Below are positions 1 to 12,215 of a stretch of DNA of 64,000 nt, one piece after another. Position 1 is the stretch's first letter. Each line of letters opens with the position of its first letter. Source of the DNA: Apiotrichum sp. Y4204 (Eukaryota > Basidiomycota > Tremellomycetes > Trichosporonales > Trichosporonaceae); assembly GCA_025531455.1 (NCBI GenBank), contig JAMYHL010000053.1:124001-188000 (forward strand), written 5' to 3'. The translations under genes were made by a program, and so were the position numbers. The notes beneath the pieces were generated by a model. That model was not told the DNA's origin and made no database searches. It was given only the letters and a program-made list of their open reading frames with translations.

Positions 1-373
1 AACCTTCAGACGGAAACGCTTGTACTCTTGCGGACTGTGTGTGAGCCTTCGTGTTCATGTTCTATGTGTAGCAGCTGGTGGGTTTCCCGGAGTTGCTTGG
101 TAGAGGTTTGTCGACGGTGATGATGTTGATTTTCTGCTTTTCGGATTTCTGAGGCACCGCCACATTCACCCTCCCAACCATCCTTGCACCACACGTCCAA
201 CCCACACACCCACATCGGCACCACTCCAACACTCACGTAAACTCGTGCTCGGCCTGGATGACTTTCTCGGCCTCCTCCTCGTGCTCCACGTCCGCGATGA
301 CGGGGATGCCGACCTGCTTCTCGTTGAGCACAGAGGCCGAGTCGCTTTTGGTGTCCATGGCGTGGACGGTCAT
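1..373 (-). CDS. MFS transporter, allantoate permease (Dal5/ACS) type, N-terminus only
   Basis: This is the 5' end of a minus-strand gene that runs off the left edge. Exon 1 is 373..237 (start MTVHAMDTKSDS) and ends at a GTGAGT donor. After a 202-nt intron, exon 2 starts at 34 (acceptor CACACAG at 42..36 region) and leaves the window at base 1. The join reads AEHEFTPQEYKRFRLKV in frame. The pattern E-F/Y-T-x-E/Q-x-Y/F-R/K followed by a basic/hydrophobic stretch is the cytosolic segment that precedes TM1 ('KIDWRILPLM') in fungal anion:cation symporters of the Dal5/Tna1 group. An acidic, Glu-rich N-terminal tail, as here, is usual for them. No membrane segment lies inside the window, so the family rests on 15 residues of exon 2 plus the leader. 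The substrate cannot be given. The second exon could be mis-spliced in this model. Confidence 0.5.
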
Positions 374-2514
374 GATAAGGCGAGGCGGGGTGTGTGGATA
401 GCAATCGGCGTCGGCGTGATATAAAACTTGTGGTCTTCAACGCAGGGACGACGCAAGTTCTCGAGGTGTGAGGTTAGCGAAAGTGACAAGCTCTTCTCAT
501 CTATATACCCCTCCGTGCTCGTCTTCGGGGGTGGCTTCTTGTCAGCTTTTTCTTCCCATGGGACCCCATCCCGATGACAGCGGCCCCGCTCTCTCCCCGG
601 TCCCCGTGGTCGTGAGAACAGGGGAGTCTCAAAGCCATAGGGGATCTAGACCGCCTGACCGTCCGACTAGACCGGGTACACGAAGTAGGTACAGCGCTGA
701 ACGCACACCGACGTCTAGGTCGCCGATGGCAACAGTATTGCCGGTCTGTATCTACCCGTCATGTCGGCCACTTCGAGAGGCACGCCTTCTGGATAATTGC
801 AGATCACCTCGCACGGATGGCCGCGCGGAACGCCGTCGACATCAGCAAGTGTGCAAGTGTGCAGATTTCCAGCCCCCTCAGTTGAGTTCAGTCTAATTCA
901 GTTCAAGTTCCGAACGCGTGCCTCTTCCTTCACCCATCCCCATCGACCGCGATATCCGCACTTCGGCCAATTAGACAATCAGCTGCACCTTGGCCGCCGG
1001 CGACGTGGTCCAGGCCAAGTCAGGTCCCAAACTTTGTCGTGTCGTGTTACATTCATGTGGTGTGGCCGGCGTCTTGGCGGTACCATGTCGGCGTGATCTC
1101 GGTCCGAGATCGGGGTGCCTTATCGGATGAGTTTGGGTCTTGAGCAACTAACGCCAATTAACCGCCATCGTCGGTGTGCATGTGTTGTGCCTGCCGCGTA
1201 GGAGACTTACCGTTCCGGCCACCGCTCTTGCCCCGAACAACAATGAATGATAGCCGTTGAGTGGTCGGATAGCCCGGTACTCTGCCCGGCGGATTGGAGG
1301 TGTACCGAGCCCCCGGAGCTCGGATGTCGGAGGCGTCCTCCGAGATCCGAGGCCGATGCGGAGCCGACGCGGAGAGCCTCGTTGATCGTGGGGCGACTGC
1401 TGCCAAGACAGGGCGTGTTTAAGTATAAGTGTGTCTAAGTATAAACAAAAGAATCGCGTCTTGTGGGTCTCCAGAGTGTTGACGATTCCTGGTGAGATCG
1501 AGATCGATATGGACATGATTTTCACATGTGTGAGTCACCCTGGGGGCCTGGAGCATGTAGCGTTCTGCTGTGGGTTCAACTGGACTCAATGGTTGGCCAG
1601 AGACAGAGCCCAACCCAATCTTAACACGATGGGGTCAGCGAGTGAGCAGCAGAACACATGGCGTGTGAGCCTGGCCCCCGGACGCTCCTGGTTGAATGTC
1701 AGGTGTTATAATGGCAGAGGTCGGTCGACCTGGCTGTGGTTAACTACTCTTCAACTTGCGTTCATGTTGTAAAAACGAGAGAGAGGGAGAGGGCGACGGA
1801 TAATGCGTTGGAACCCGCACGTGACGGTACTTAGAGCTCGGGCGCTATGAGATTCGAGACCGGCGCACAGGGGGCCGTCGACGACAACGAGACAGAGGAC
1901 GAGGCACGCGTACGCACGGGCCGTTCGCGCAACAGTCCATTGCTTTGACCTACTGGAAGAACAACCGGTCAGAAACTTCCAGGAGACTTCAACTGTCGAG
2001 CTTCGCATGTACACAGTCTGAGATCAATTCATCTGCCAAGTGGTGAGCTGCGAGCAGCGAAGTTGGGCACAGATAAGGGCTGGACTGTGGCATGCCACCA
2101 CGATCCACAACATGGCCAAAAGAGTCCCAATGTCCCACAATGTCCCACAGTGTCTCACGATACGTATCTGAATCATTTCTGAGGCATGCCGAAGCTTATC
2201 ATGGCCATCATGGCCCAGGTTAGGCCTTGTAAAGTGCATTCCGGCACGCAGAGTCAGAGTAGTGATCTCTTTTTGATTTTTTTTTTTCTGACAATTTCCC
2301 AACAGTCGGTGGGACAAAGTGTGATGGTGAACGGTCCGTCGCCGAGGTTTATCAGTTTAGCCGTTCAGCCGGACGGCCTGAGATGTCGTCATTTCCAGCC
2401 CATGCGCCAGCGGGCCATCACACCCCGCTCGATGAGAAACTCACTCGAGTTATAACATACCTACAACCCACACCTCTCTTTTTCTTCATCACACATCTCA
2501 CCACGCACCCCGGC
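374..2514. other. Intergenic region between divergent MFS and aldo/keto reductase genes
   Basis: I find no convincing gene on either strand in 2.1 kb: open frames are short and lack codon bias or splice-joinable partners. It holds a perfect inverted repeat at 1095-1111, a second copy of its CCGAGATC half-site near 1338, and a pyrimidine tract followed by TATA-like bases near 497-507. The presumed promoters of both flanking genes lie here. Confidence 0.6.
1095..1111. repeat. Perfect inverted repeat GATCTCGG-T-CCGAGATC
   Basis: Two 8-bp arms flank one base, giving an inward-facing CGG-N-CCG core. Fungal Zn2Cys6 regulators typically bind paired CGG triplets, so this is a candidate operator for the MFS or reductase gene (inference). 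The half-site CCGAGATC recurs near 1338 and near 36658. Confidence 0.45.
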
Positions 2515-3607
2515 ATGACCCGCACCATCCCCCTCTCCGACGGCAAGGCCATCCCCGCGCTCGGCTGGGGCAACGGCACAGCAGGGCTCGCGTCGAGCGG
2601 CACGCGCGCCATCGACACGGGCCGCCTCGTCCTCGCGTGCGGCATCCACCACATTGACACGGCGCAGTCGTACCACACCGAGGCGGAGACGGCTGCCGCC
2701 ATCTCCGCGTCGGGTCTGCCCCGCAAAGACGTGTGGGTGACGACAAAGAGTGCGTGAAAAAGAAAATCGTACCACGAGCTTACTCCAGTTTCCACGATTG
2801 AGAGTGCGTAGCATGTAGCATGTAGCCTGCTAGCAGCTCGGGATCGCACTCCTTTGCTAATATCCAGATAAGGGTAGCCTTGCAGACAGCGTCCGCGCAA
2901 GCGTAAAGGGCTCGCTGGACCGCCTCGGATCCCGCCCCGACCTGCTTCTCATCCACAACCCGTACGTGCCCCCCGGTGGGCCGGGTGGCGTCGGCGCCGC
3001 GTGGACGGCCCTCGAGGCGCTCGTCGAGGACGGCACGCTCGCGGGCGTTAGTCTCGGCGTGTCCAACTTCCGCCCGCAGGACCTCGAGGAAATCTTCAAG
3101 GTCGCCAAGATCAAGCCCGTGGTTAATCGTGAGATTTGAAAACCGATTTTTTTTTTTCTGATGATCAGAACTCGAGTTTCACCCGTACCTCCTTGCGCAG
3201 CTTGGCCCGCTCCTCGCCCTCCAGAAGAAGCATGGGATTGTCACACAGGCGTACGGCCCCCTGACACCGCTTCTCCGCCACCCCAGCGGTGGGCCGCTCA
3301 AGCCGGTGCTGGAGCGCATTGCCGCCAAGCACGGCATCGACGCCGCGCAGGCGCTCCTCTTGTGGACGGTGCAGAAGGGCGTGGTGGCCATCACGTCCAG
3401 CGGGAGCGAGAAGAACATCCGCCGCATCGCGCAGATTGATGGCCTGCCAGACCTGTCGCAGGAGGAGATTGACGAGATCGATGCCGTTGGGCAGAAGGTC
3501 CACTTCAGGCACTACGTAAGTAATGAATGAGATTGGGATATCGCTGACCCGGATAGAAGGAGCACATGGCCGAGGACTTCCCCGTCCCCGACCTCCCTTC
3601 GGAGTGA
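2515..3607 (+). CDS. Aldo/keto reductase family protein
   Basis: Exons are 2515..2749, 2868..3128, 3169..3515 and 3557..3607, giving 297 aa. An alternative acceptor at 2885 would start exon 2 at 2886 (291 aa);both keep the frame. The protein is an NAD(P)H-dependent carbonyl reductase of the AKR fold. The catalytic tetrad is visible: Asp and Tyr in IDTAQSYHTE, Lys in VTTK at the end of exon 1, and His in LLIHNP. Later landmarks are GVSNF-like LGVSNFRPQDLEE, NQLEFHPYL split across intron 2 (C|AA codon), and the cofactor-binding ITSSGSEKNIRR. Length is normal for the family (about 280-320 aa). Introns 2 and 3 are only 40 and 41 nt. The natural substrate is unknown; fungal relatives include glycerol dehydrogenase/GCY1-like and ketoreductase types. 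It converges with the CDC11-like gene, with 179 bp between stop codons. Confidence 0.85.
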
Positions 3608-3786
3608 TGACCACCCAACGACAAAGCAGTAGAATGTGCGGAATGCAAAACAGAAGTAAACTTCCTGCTTTTGGTCCATCACTGTACTCGGTCCTATCGA
3701 TGGCATACGCATATACAAATGAAAACAAAACATCTACAATCCCAGATTCCAGTTCATTCCAATCCAATGTTTTTCCTGAATGAGTT

Positions 3787-6700
3787 TTACGCCTGCCCCG
3801 CATACTCGAGGAGCAGCGCAGCCTTGCGCTTCTCCCCCTCGTGCACGGCCACAGCATCGAGCAGCCGCAAGTCCGGGCATTGCGCCATGACGAGGCCGCG
3901 ATACACGAGGCGCTTCGAGTACCACTCATCCGGCAGCTTGCGGCGGAATTGGGCGTCGAGCGTCGGCCAGTTGGCGCTGTCGGGCGCAGCGCCTGTGGTG
4001 TCTTTTGACTTTTCTGTCGGTGACGAGGGGAGCATTATCGGGAGGTAGAAGCTCAATGTTGATGGGTTCATCCGCAGGTCAATCTCCTCGAGTGCAGTGA
4101 GGCCGCGCAAGCCACGCGCAGCACCGGGTCCACCGCCTCCCAGGCGGTTGCCCACGACCATAAGCTTGCGGAGCCAGACGAGACCTGCCAGCCCGTCGAG
4201 GTCCGGAAGGAAGTTGTAGTTTACGTTCAGGATGCGGAGATTCGGTGCGCGCTGAGCAAAGTTGGTGGGCCAGCTCGCGAGGTTGCACGCCGCGGCCTCG
4301 AGGTACAGGAGGTTGAAGAGCGGGGAGTGGCGCGGAAGGAAGTCCCCGTCCAGGCGGTTGCCCGAGATGTACAGGCGCTTGACGGACTGCAGGTCCTCGG
4401 CCGAGAAGGCAAACTGCTCGACGCGTTGGTTGCGCACCGAGAGGTTCTCGATCCGGTGGCCGCCACCTGACAGCGAGCGCGACAGGCCAGGAAGCGCGTT
4501 GTTGTCCGCAAACAGCGTGCGCACTTTGGGGAACAGCGAAAGGTCAATGTGGCTGACAACATTGTCGCTGAAGCGTAGTACCCGGATACCCTCCATTGGT
4601 GCAGACACTTCAATCTCCGTGAGGCGGTTCCTGTCGAGGTTGAGGGTCGTCACAGACTTGAGCTTGTGGAGACCCGCGATGGAGGTGATCTTGTTCTTCG
4701 AGAGGTTGAGATTCTCGAGCTTGTCCCATTTGGCCTCCGTGAGGTCAACCCGCTCGAGCTTGTTGCCCGATACGCTGAGTTTGAGGAGCGAGTCCATGGA
4801 AAGTATGCCCGACAGGTCCGTTATCATGTTGTCGTCCGCCTTGAGCTCGCGCAGGTGGCAGAGACACTCGAGCTGGCCGACACTGTCCAGCTGGTTACGT
4901 GAGATGTCGAGGTACTGCAGGTTCCGCAGGTGGTTGACGCTCGTCAGGCTCGTGAGGTGGTTTCCCGCGACGTGGAGCGTGCGAATCGTATTCGGCACGC
5001 CGGAGAGATAGTCGATTGCGTTGTTATCAAGTCGCGCCTCATCGAGCATCGGGAGGAACTCCTTCAGACGCGCAAGCGACTCGACGCCCTTGTTCGAAAG
5101 GTCGATCGTTCGCAGCTGCTCCCAGTACGGCTCGAAGGGCTGCACATCCGTAATGAGTTGCACGAGCTTGTCATGCGCGATACCGAACGAACATTCAGTT
5201 AAGAATGTTCCATTGGCGTTCGCTTCCCGCCCACGGCGGACAGAGCGGAACGACATGCCGCCAAACGGCACCGGTTCGACAGTATCCTCTTCCTCGCTCT
5301 CCTCCTGCTCCGTCTCGTGCACCGGGAGAGAGTCAGGGGCCTGAGCAGATCGAGTGGACCTATCGCGCGGTTTGGTTGGCGTGTTGTCCTCGATGGTCAT
5401 CTCCGCCATCCCGTCCAGCGCTTCCTGAATCCGCCGGGTCCGTGCGCTAGGCATCCAGCTCCCGTTCGTGGTCACCTCGAACAGGTCCACTTCGGTGGAC
5501 ATCCGGCGCTTCGAAATGCTTCCCCGCAGGCTCCCCCGAAGACTGCCACCTGCGCTACGTGGCGGCGCAATGTACCCATCGGAGAAGCTAACGCTGCGCT
5601 TAACAGACACGCTGCGCTCGGCCGAGACGCCGTGCTGCGGTGCGGGAGTGAGATCCGGATGCCATGCCGCCTGCTTCTTCATCGCCGAGGCGGGCGTCGT
5701 GTTCGGGTTCCGTAGTGCAGAACGCAGCGCCTGGGGACCTGGTGTTGAGGGACCGGGCGTCTTGAGAGCCGGCGCGCTCGCAGAGTGATGCACCATCGGC
5801 CGGGTGTGCTGCGGTGGCCGCGGCGTGCGGTCTATATCAGGCGAAGGAGATTCCTCTGTCTCGGTGTCGGACTCGTCGTCGGTCTGAGGCCGCTGCGGAG
5901 CCATCGAGCTGCCCCGCGTGCGTTCGCCGGAGCCAATGCTCTCGATACCGGCAAAGATGTCCACGCTCTCCTCGCTGGCGTGAGTGCGGCTTTCCCCCGC
6001 CTCGTCCACGCGCCCGAGCGACCCGTTGCCGTCGCGCACCCAGCGCATCGACGCGCGGTCGTAGCGCATCTTGCCGACGCGCTCAGAGAGCACATCCTGA
6101 ACATCTCCCGGGCGAATCTGCGTCATCTGCGGCGCCAAGGCGGGGTCGCGCGGTCCCGGGTGCTTCACGAACGAGGTAGACACCGTCGTACCTGTCATAT
6201 AGGTTGACGCGGAGATGTAGCGGTTCAGGTCATCGCGGTTGACAGGCATGTTCGGTGGAAGGCCAGCGCCCTCGATCGACGCCCGGCTGCTGCCCGAGCG
6301 CTGTATCGTGGGACGGGGCTTGTCCTGCTCGGCCGGCTCGTCGTCATCGTCCTCAAGGCTCATGTCCCTGCTCTCATCGGATTCCGAGAGAGAGGCAAAT
6401 GGAGCTTGAGTGCGCGCGCTCGCGGCGGTGTGCACGCTCATATCCGCCCGCGGTATCCTCTGCTCCGCCTCCGAGCTGGCGTATGTATCATGACTCGAGT
6501 CGGACAGCGCGCGGCGGGGAACAAGCGGGCTCTCAGCTGTTGTGGATGTAGAAGGGGACACGCCACGGCCCTTGATGCGCGACATCATGTCCTCTGCGCG
6601 GTGGAGGTACGTTGACGACGCCGTTGATGGGTTCGACTTGAACCGCCGTTCATCGTCGCACTGCGATGGCGATTCATCGGGCAGACGAGACATCGAGTTG

Positions 6701-8539
6701 TAGTCAAACGTCGGCGCGGCATCTGCTGTCAGATCGTCAAGAGTCATAAAGCTCACCATAACCCGAAACACCGTCAGAGAGTGGTGTGCCGCTGCTACGG
6801 CTACGGGTCTCGCCCGTGATGCTGCCCCAGCTGCCGGTTCCACTTCTGCTTTCGCTGGTGGCGCTCACTTCTGGGTCGGTAACGCGAATGCGATCCATGA
6901 GTGCCCTCCCATGTGCGCGCCAATCGCGCACTCCAGCAGTACCGCGGGGTGATGGCGGGGAGAGCCGCAGGCGTTTCGACGAGCGCCCATCGTTGCTAGA
7001 TCCCGAGGCTGGTGTCGCCGAGTTGCCGGATGAGTTGGATCGCACTGGCGTCTCCGAGTCGGCGGACCACTGGCGGAGCTTCGACGGTGCTGGCGCCGGA
7101 GGGGACGGCGATTCCTGGAACGGAATGCTGTCTACGATCGCGGAAAGCTGCTGGCGGGTGTACGTGTCGTACGTGTTCCGGAAGAGGCGGAGGCCGACAT
7201 TGCCCGAGGCGGAGCGGGACACTGGGCGGTTGCGGAGTGTAGAGGAAGATGGCTCGCCAGAGGGCAGCGGTTCCAGAGAGGGGTCAAAGATGGGTGCCGC
7301 GGACGGCGAATGGGGCACGGGTGCGGTGAACGTGAAGGGATATTTTGGATTTGCGATTGGTTGCCGACTGGTCGGTGGAGAGACGGGCCGCGACGAAGTG
7401 CGTGAGGGCGGCAACGACCCAGACAGAGATCGAGAGTCCAATGGGGACGGCGACCGTGACGGGCCCTGCTCGCGCACAGGCGAAGAATCAGTGGAGATGA
7501 TCTCGCGAGCTGTGTCGCGTGATGCCTCGGCTTCTGGAGCGGCGTGCACCGGGTCTTGATGAATCTCTGTGGGCTCAATCGTGTGATATTCAACCGTTGG
7601 CGGTTCAACTTCATGTGTGTGGTAATCGAAAGTCGGACCATCGTCCCCAGGAATATCAGTCACGGTCGTCTTGTCATGCGTCGCCTCTGTGGTTGCAAAT
7701 GAGCTATCAGAAGGAGTGACCGATTTGCTCAGCCGTGACGGGTTGACCGGCGCGTAGGGGTGAGATGCGCGGCGCTCATGGTTGCCGTCCTTGATTGACA
7801 CGGTACCCGAGCTCCCCGAGCTGCCGGATCTGGACGACGGTGCAGGAGATGAGGACGCATCGTCAGAAGCGGGCGACAGCGCCTTGAAGGTCCCGCTGGA
7901 CTTTTGTGATGTGGGCGTCGACCGTTCCTCGTCGTGCACGGGGCTCGACCACCGCTCGTCGCCCTCTTCGACGGACTCTAGTGCCGGATGCGACGGACCA
8001 GACGTCTCCACCCTGTTTCCCAAAACTGGCGGACTTGGCGGCTCGAACAGCTTTTCAAGCGCGAGGGCGGAAAACATATCCTTCTGGAACGGGTTGCGGG
8101 GGAACGCCTTGCCGTGCGTGTCCTCTCCGTCCTTGACAAGGAACGTCCCGGCGGTGGGTTCGGCACCAAACGTCTCCGTCTTCGCCTCGAGGGGGAGCGG
8201 CGCGGTGTCTGGCACTGTATTTGTAATGTTCTCGCTAAACTGCCGTTCGCGGTCGCCGGCCTCGGAGCCGGATGCAGATGTCGGCGGGGAGAGCATCCCG
8301 CTCGCAGACCGCATGTAGGGGTTGGACGGGGAGCGGCCAAACTCGGGCATGCTGGCTGCTGAGCCCTTGCGCGATGGCGGAAGCGGGCGGGCGACGCCAG
8401 CGCCGAGGGAGCGCATGGAGCCGCGCTTGGAGCGCGACGATGCTGGCGGAGGCGCCTCGGGGGAGCCGGGGGGCGATGGCGAGGTCTCGACCCATTCCTC
8501 GCCGAGCTCCTCTGTCTGCCATGCGGGTGCTGATGCCAT
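3787..8539 (-). CDS. CDC11: Leucine-rich-repeat septation/mitotic-exit scaffold, Cdc11/Nud1-like
   Basis: Exon 1 is 8539..6757 and exon 2 is 6725..3787, giving 1573 aa. The 31-nt intron (GTGAGC...TGACAG) restores frame through a split Ala codon. I chose the start at 8539 because it opens MASAPAWQTEELGEEWVE. This resembles the conserved N-terminal 'PxWxxxLxEEWV' box of S. pombe Cdc11 and relatives, so the in-frame upstream ATG is probably untranslated. A long Ser/Pro-rich disordered region (about residues 20-1100) with many SP/TP sites is followed by about ten LRRs (about 1125-1500; repeats such as LRTLHVAGNHLTSL and LQYLDISRNQLDSV). Cdc11/Nud1 anchors the SIN/MEN kinases to the spindle pole body, and SP/TP-rich tails are its phospho-regulated part. 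A KRSVSF PP1-docking-like motif lies near residue 970 (about nt 5581-5604). Other LRR scaffolds remain possible, but box plus LRR order fits this family best. Confidence 0.75.
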
Positions 8540-9060
8540 GGTGGACAGACGACGGCAGTTGAAGGAAGAGGGTGTGATGGGATGGGCGATGGAGGGAAAG
8601 TGGTTGGGGGATGCAAGTGATGGCAATGCAATGTTTGTTGTTGAAGGGGACGTCGAGGCCGTTTGGTCGTCGAAGTCAGCCAGGCCCACGCGCCCACGGC
8701 CCACGGCCCACGGGCTGCCATCTGCCGCCACATGGGGAGCGTCCAAAATGAGCGCGCCAAACAAAAGTCAGTCGCGATTGTTTACATCTCTAGTACAGAA
8801 ATACATATATAGCACCCCCATTTTGATAACATTACCGGACGACGTCATCGGGAATAGCGGTGTTGTGACCGTGTGGCACAGTCCTCGCCGCACCACGTTT
8901 TCTGCACGCGATGAGCGGCGGGTGGAGGTCCTCAAAGATTTCAGAAATTCGCCTTCCCCCGTCTTGCTCGATGGCGGCGAGGCAAAGCAGCGATGAATGA
9001 AGACGAAGACTATCGTCCTCTTCGACACTACCCCTTCTTCCACAACAACAACATCTAGCA
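8540..9060. promoter_or_regulatory. Divergent promoter, CDC11-like / NUG1
   Basis: This 521-bp region separates two divergent start codons and has no gene. A TATATAG at 8805-8811 lies about 250 bp upstream of NUG1. The stretch from 8580 to 8764 is in frame with the CDC11-like exon but is judged 5' UTR. Confidence 0.5.
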
Positions 9061-11464
9061 ATGCCGCGCATCAGGAAGAGTAAGTGGGGTTTGCATATCT
9101 GTGGGATTTCGGGGCTGCATTTTTCATCTGCAGCCCTGGACCCCCTGCTTCATTCCTCGCTCACACGACCCAGAGACATCCAACCGTCAGGCGACGCGCG
9201 ACCGCGCAAAGATCACAAAGAAGGTCGCCGAGCACAAGAAGAAGGCCAAGCGCGATTCCAAAAAGCAAACGACATGGAAGTCAAGTAAGTGGGATCTACA
9301 GACTGCTGAATGGCTGCCACTTCTAGATGGGAAGCCATGGACGCAACTGACGGCGCAGAGCGAAAGCCGGACATTGGTGTGCCGAGCTCATTCCACCTGA
9401 AGGACCAGGTGCTCGCGGAGATGGCGGAGGAGAGGCGGCTAGCTGCCGAGGCGAAGGCGGCGCGCAAGGCCAAGGTCGTCGAGGAGGAGGAAGAGGAGGA
9501 GGACACGCCCGGAATCCAGTCGCTTTCTGGATCGGCCGTCCTTGACCGTGCCCCGTTGTCCGCGACCGCGTCGATCCCGGTCGAGATGGAGGAGGAGGAT
9601 GTGCCCGAGCTCTTTGACTCGGACCTCCCGACACTCCAGGCCGCGCTGGACGCCGCGGACATTCTCCTCGAGGTGGTTGACGCGCGTGACATTGCTGGTG
9701 GACGCTCAGCGGCCGTGGAGTCGCTTGTCTCAGAGGCTGGTGGCCAGGTGTTCATCGTTGTGAACAAGGTAGACCTCGTTCCTCGCGAGGCGCTCGAGGC
9801 GTGGCTCAACCACCTCCCGTTTCCCGCATTCCTCTTCAGCGCGCGCGAGAAGCTTGGCCGCGATGAGCTACTCTCTGCGCTCGCAGCTGCGTCCAAGGCA
9901 AAGGCCAAGGGAAAGAAGAAGGCCGAGCCGCTCAAGGCTGCGCTTCTCGGTCTCCCGAATGTCGGCAAGTCGTCCATCCTCAACGCCCTTCTTGGACGGA
10001 ATGCTGTCAAGACTGCGCCCGAGGTGATCACCGCCGCCGCCGCCAAGAGCCCCGTCCCGACCACCGACATGTGCCGCGAGGTCGAGGTCACCCTTCCTTC
10101 TGGAGGCTCGGTTCAGATCATCGACACGCCAGGATGGGAGTATGTCGAGGAGGACATGGAGGCGGGTGAGGAGGACGAGGACGAGGGCGAGGGCATGGAT
10201 GAGGATGAGGAGGAGGAAGACGAGGACGAGGAGGACAAGTGGGACGCGCTCGAGGCCCGTGTCGCAGGCGACCTTTTGCGCCGGAACCTCGGACGTGTCG
10301 ACCGTGTCAAGGACGTGTTCCCTCTTGGTGAGTGTAGCTTCATTCTGTTCTTGCAAGCCACAAAGAACTCATCTGACGCCAGTCAACTACATCATCGCGC
10401 GCTCGAACGGACAGGACCTGATGCTCAAGTACAACGTCCCGTACTTTGAGAGCGGAGATGTAGAGGCGTTCCTGACCGGCCTGGCGCGCGTGAACCAGCG
10501 CGTGAAGAAGCACGGCGAGCCGAACCACGACGCGGCCGCGCGTATCCTCCTCGCCGACTGGGCACACAACCGTTTCCCGTACTACACCACCGCGCCGAAG
10601 GACGAGCCCGCCATGGAGGTCGACGGGCGGCCGGACATGAGCGCAGTCCTTGCGGCCTGCAAGACGCGCAAGGAGCTCAAGGCGGCGGGCCTCGTGCGCT
10701 TCGTCGGCGGCGACGTCGACACACGCGAGATCTTCCTCGACGACGACTACACCGAGGTCACCCCGGACTCGGACGAGGATGAGGAGGATGATGAGGAGGA
10801 GGACGAGGAGGAGATGGAGTTTGACTCTGACGAGCTCGACTCGGACGCAATGCTCATCGGCTCTGACGACGGCGAGGAGGTTGATCTCGAGGACGGTCCC
10901 GAGCCGTCTTCCGGCTCTGATCTCGAGGAGGAGGAGGGAGACGACGACGAGGAGGAGTCTGAGGAGGAGCTTCCGCCACCGCCGGTTCGCAGCGGCAAGC
11001 GCAAGGCCGCCGCGTCGCCCGAGCCCGAGCTCCGCAAAAAGGTCAAGACGGCAAAGAGCGTGAGCTTCCGCGCCAAGCTCGAGGCGCCGCGCACCGTCGC
11101 GCAGGGCGTCACCGAGCCCAAGTCGATCCTCAAGGCGCGTCCCGCCGAGTCCGTGAAGAAGTCGCCGAAGAAGCCGGCCGAGGTGAAGGCTAAGCCTGCT
11201 GTTAAGCCTGCCGCTAAGCCTGCTCCTAAGCCTGCCGCGAAGCCCGCGGTGAAGGGGAAGAAGACGGCCGAGGAGCGGCAGGCGCTCCGCGCGGCCAAGC
11301 GTGAGGCCAAGGCCGCCGCCCCCAAGCCGACGCCGAAGGCTGCTCCTGCGCCGGTGAAGGCCGAGCCCAAGGGCAAGAAGGACAAGCTCAAGGCCAAGGC
11401 CAAGGCCAACGGTAACGGCAACGGCAACGGCGCCGAGGCATACGACTTTTCCAAGCACTTCTAG
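9061..11464 (+). CDS. NUG1: Nucleolar circularly permuted GTPase, Nug1/Grn1 (nucleostemin) family
   Basis: Exons are 9061..9079, 9174..9284, 9359..10327 and 10383..11464 (726 aa). This is a 60S ribosome-assembly GTPase of the nucleolus. The N-terminal basic coil (KITKKVAEHKKKAKRDSKK) is the Grn1/GN3L domain. GTPase motifs come in permuted order: G4 NKVD near residue 177, then G1 GLPNVGKSS near 241, then G3 DTPG near 298, as in the YlqF/YawG class. The protein has Asp/Glu-rich stretches after G3 (about 310-340) and again at about 450-540. It ends in a Lys/Pro/Ala-rich tail (KPAPKPAAKPAVKGKK), both typical nucleolar features. A KSVSF PP1-docking-like site sits at nt 11049-11066. The first exon is only 19 nt, ending one base into a Lys codon. 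The acidic runs make the complementary strand look open over 1 kb, but that is a shadow. Confidence 0.9.
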
Positions 11465-12215
11465 CTTCTTTCCTTTGGTCGGGATCGGATTTTATGTAAC
11501 TACTGATAGATATGCATGCATTATACCTTGCCGTGTGGAATGTTGTGGATTGCTGCCAGTGCTGTGATGGGCATGTGCTATGGCGGCAATGTGCCATGTG
11601 TGCTATGGTCTCGGCCACGATCAACGGGTTGGAACGTCTGTTAGTGCATCAGTGGTCTGGGCGCCCGCTGACATGCTCTCGCTCCGACGACGACGACAAA
11701 AGCTCTGATCGCGAACCCAGCAGAAAAACGCAACAAAATCCGTACATTAACAACACAACTCTACTACAAGACGCCCACGAAATACAAGGTCACTGTCGTC
11801 AGCAAGAGTTCCAACAACAGTAAAGGTGGAAACAAGGTGTAAAAAACTCAGAGACGACCGCTGCGTATTGCGGTGCGTCGGGATGGTGTCCCCAAATGAA
11901 CGGTAAGACTGGTGCCAACATGTTGTTCGTCACAGATACAAAGTGTGGAGAGGAGACGTACCGTGAATCAACAGAAGAAGTGTCGGTGGATGGGTGGAGA
12001 AAGGAAGAGAAGAAAGATAGCCCGGCTTTTAAAGTGCTGGCGAAAAAACGCTGTCTGAGAAATCTGGAGCTGGATCTGAATCTGGCGCGTTTCGCGGAAG
12101 TATTTTTTTCCGTCCCTCTCGCACCGATCTCGCTGCCCTCCACTTCAGGCCTCTCCGCCGTTTCGGTCCTCTTCTCCGAATCCGACACCGAGTCCGACAC
12201 CCACCAACAACGAGT
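11465..12215. other. Intergenic, tandem NUG1 to unknown gene
   Basis: Holds the NUG1 3' UTR and the promoter of the next gene. ATGCATGCAT lies at 11512-11521. The last 200 bp before 12216 is pyrimidine-rich. No gene seen. Confidence 0.5.

Noticed and set aside
1148..1525. 125-codon minus-strand frame in the first intergenic region
   Set aside because: No family motif, poor composition and overlapping alternative frames.
8540..8764. In-frame upstream ATG of the CDC11-like gene (MFGALILDAPHVAAD)
   Set aside because: The conserved N-terminal EEWV box follows the downstream ATG; the upstream part looks like promoter DNA.
10340..11458. Long Leu/Arg-rich frame antisense to NUG1
   Set aside because: Mirror of the GAG/GAC and AAG-rich NUG1 tail; no independent features.
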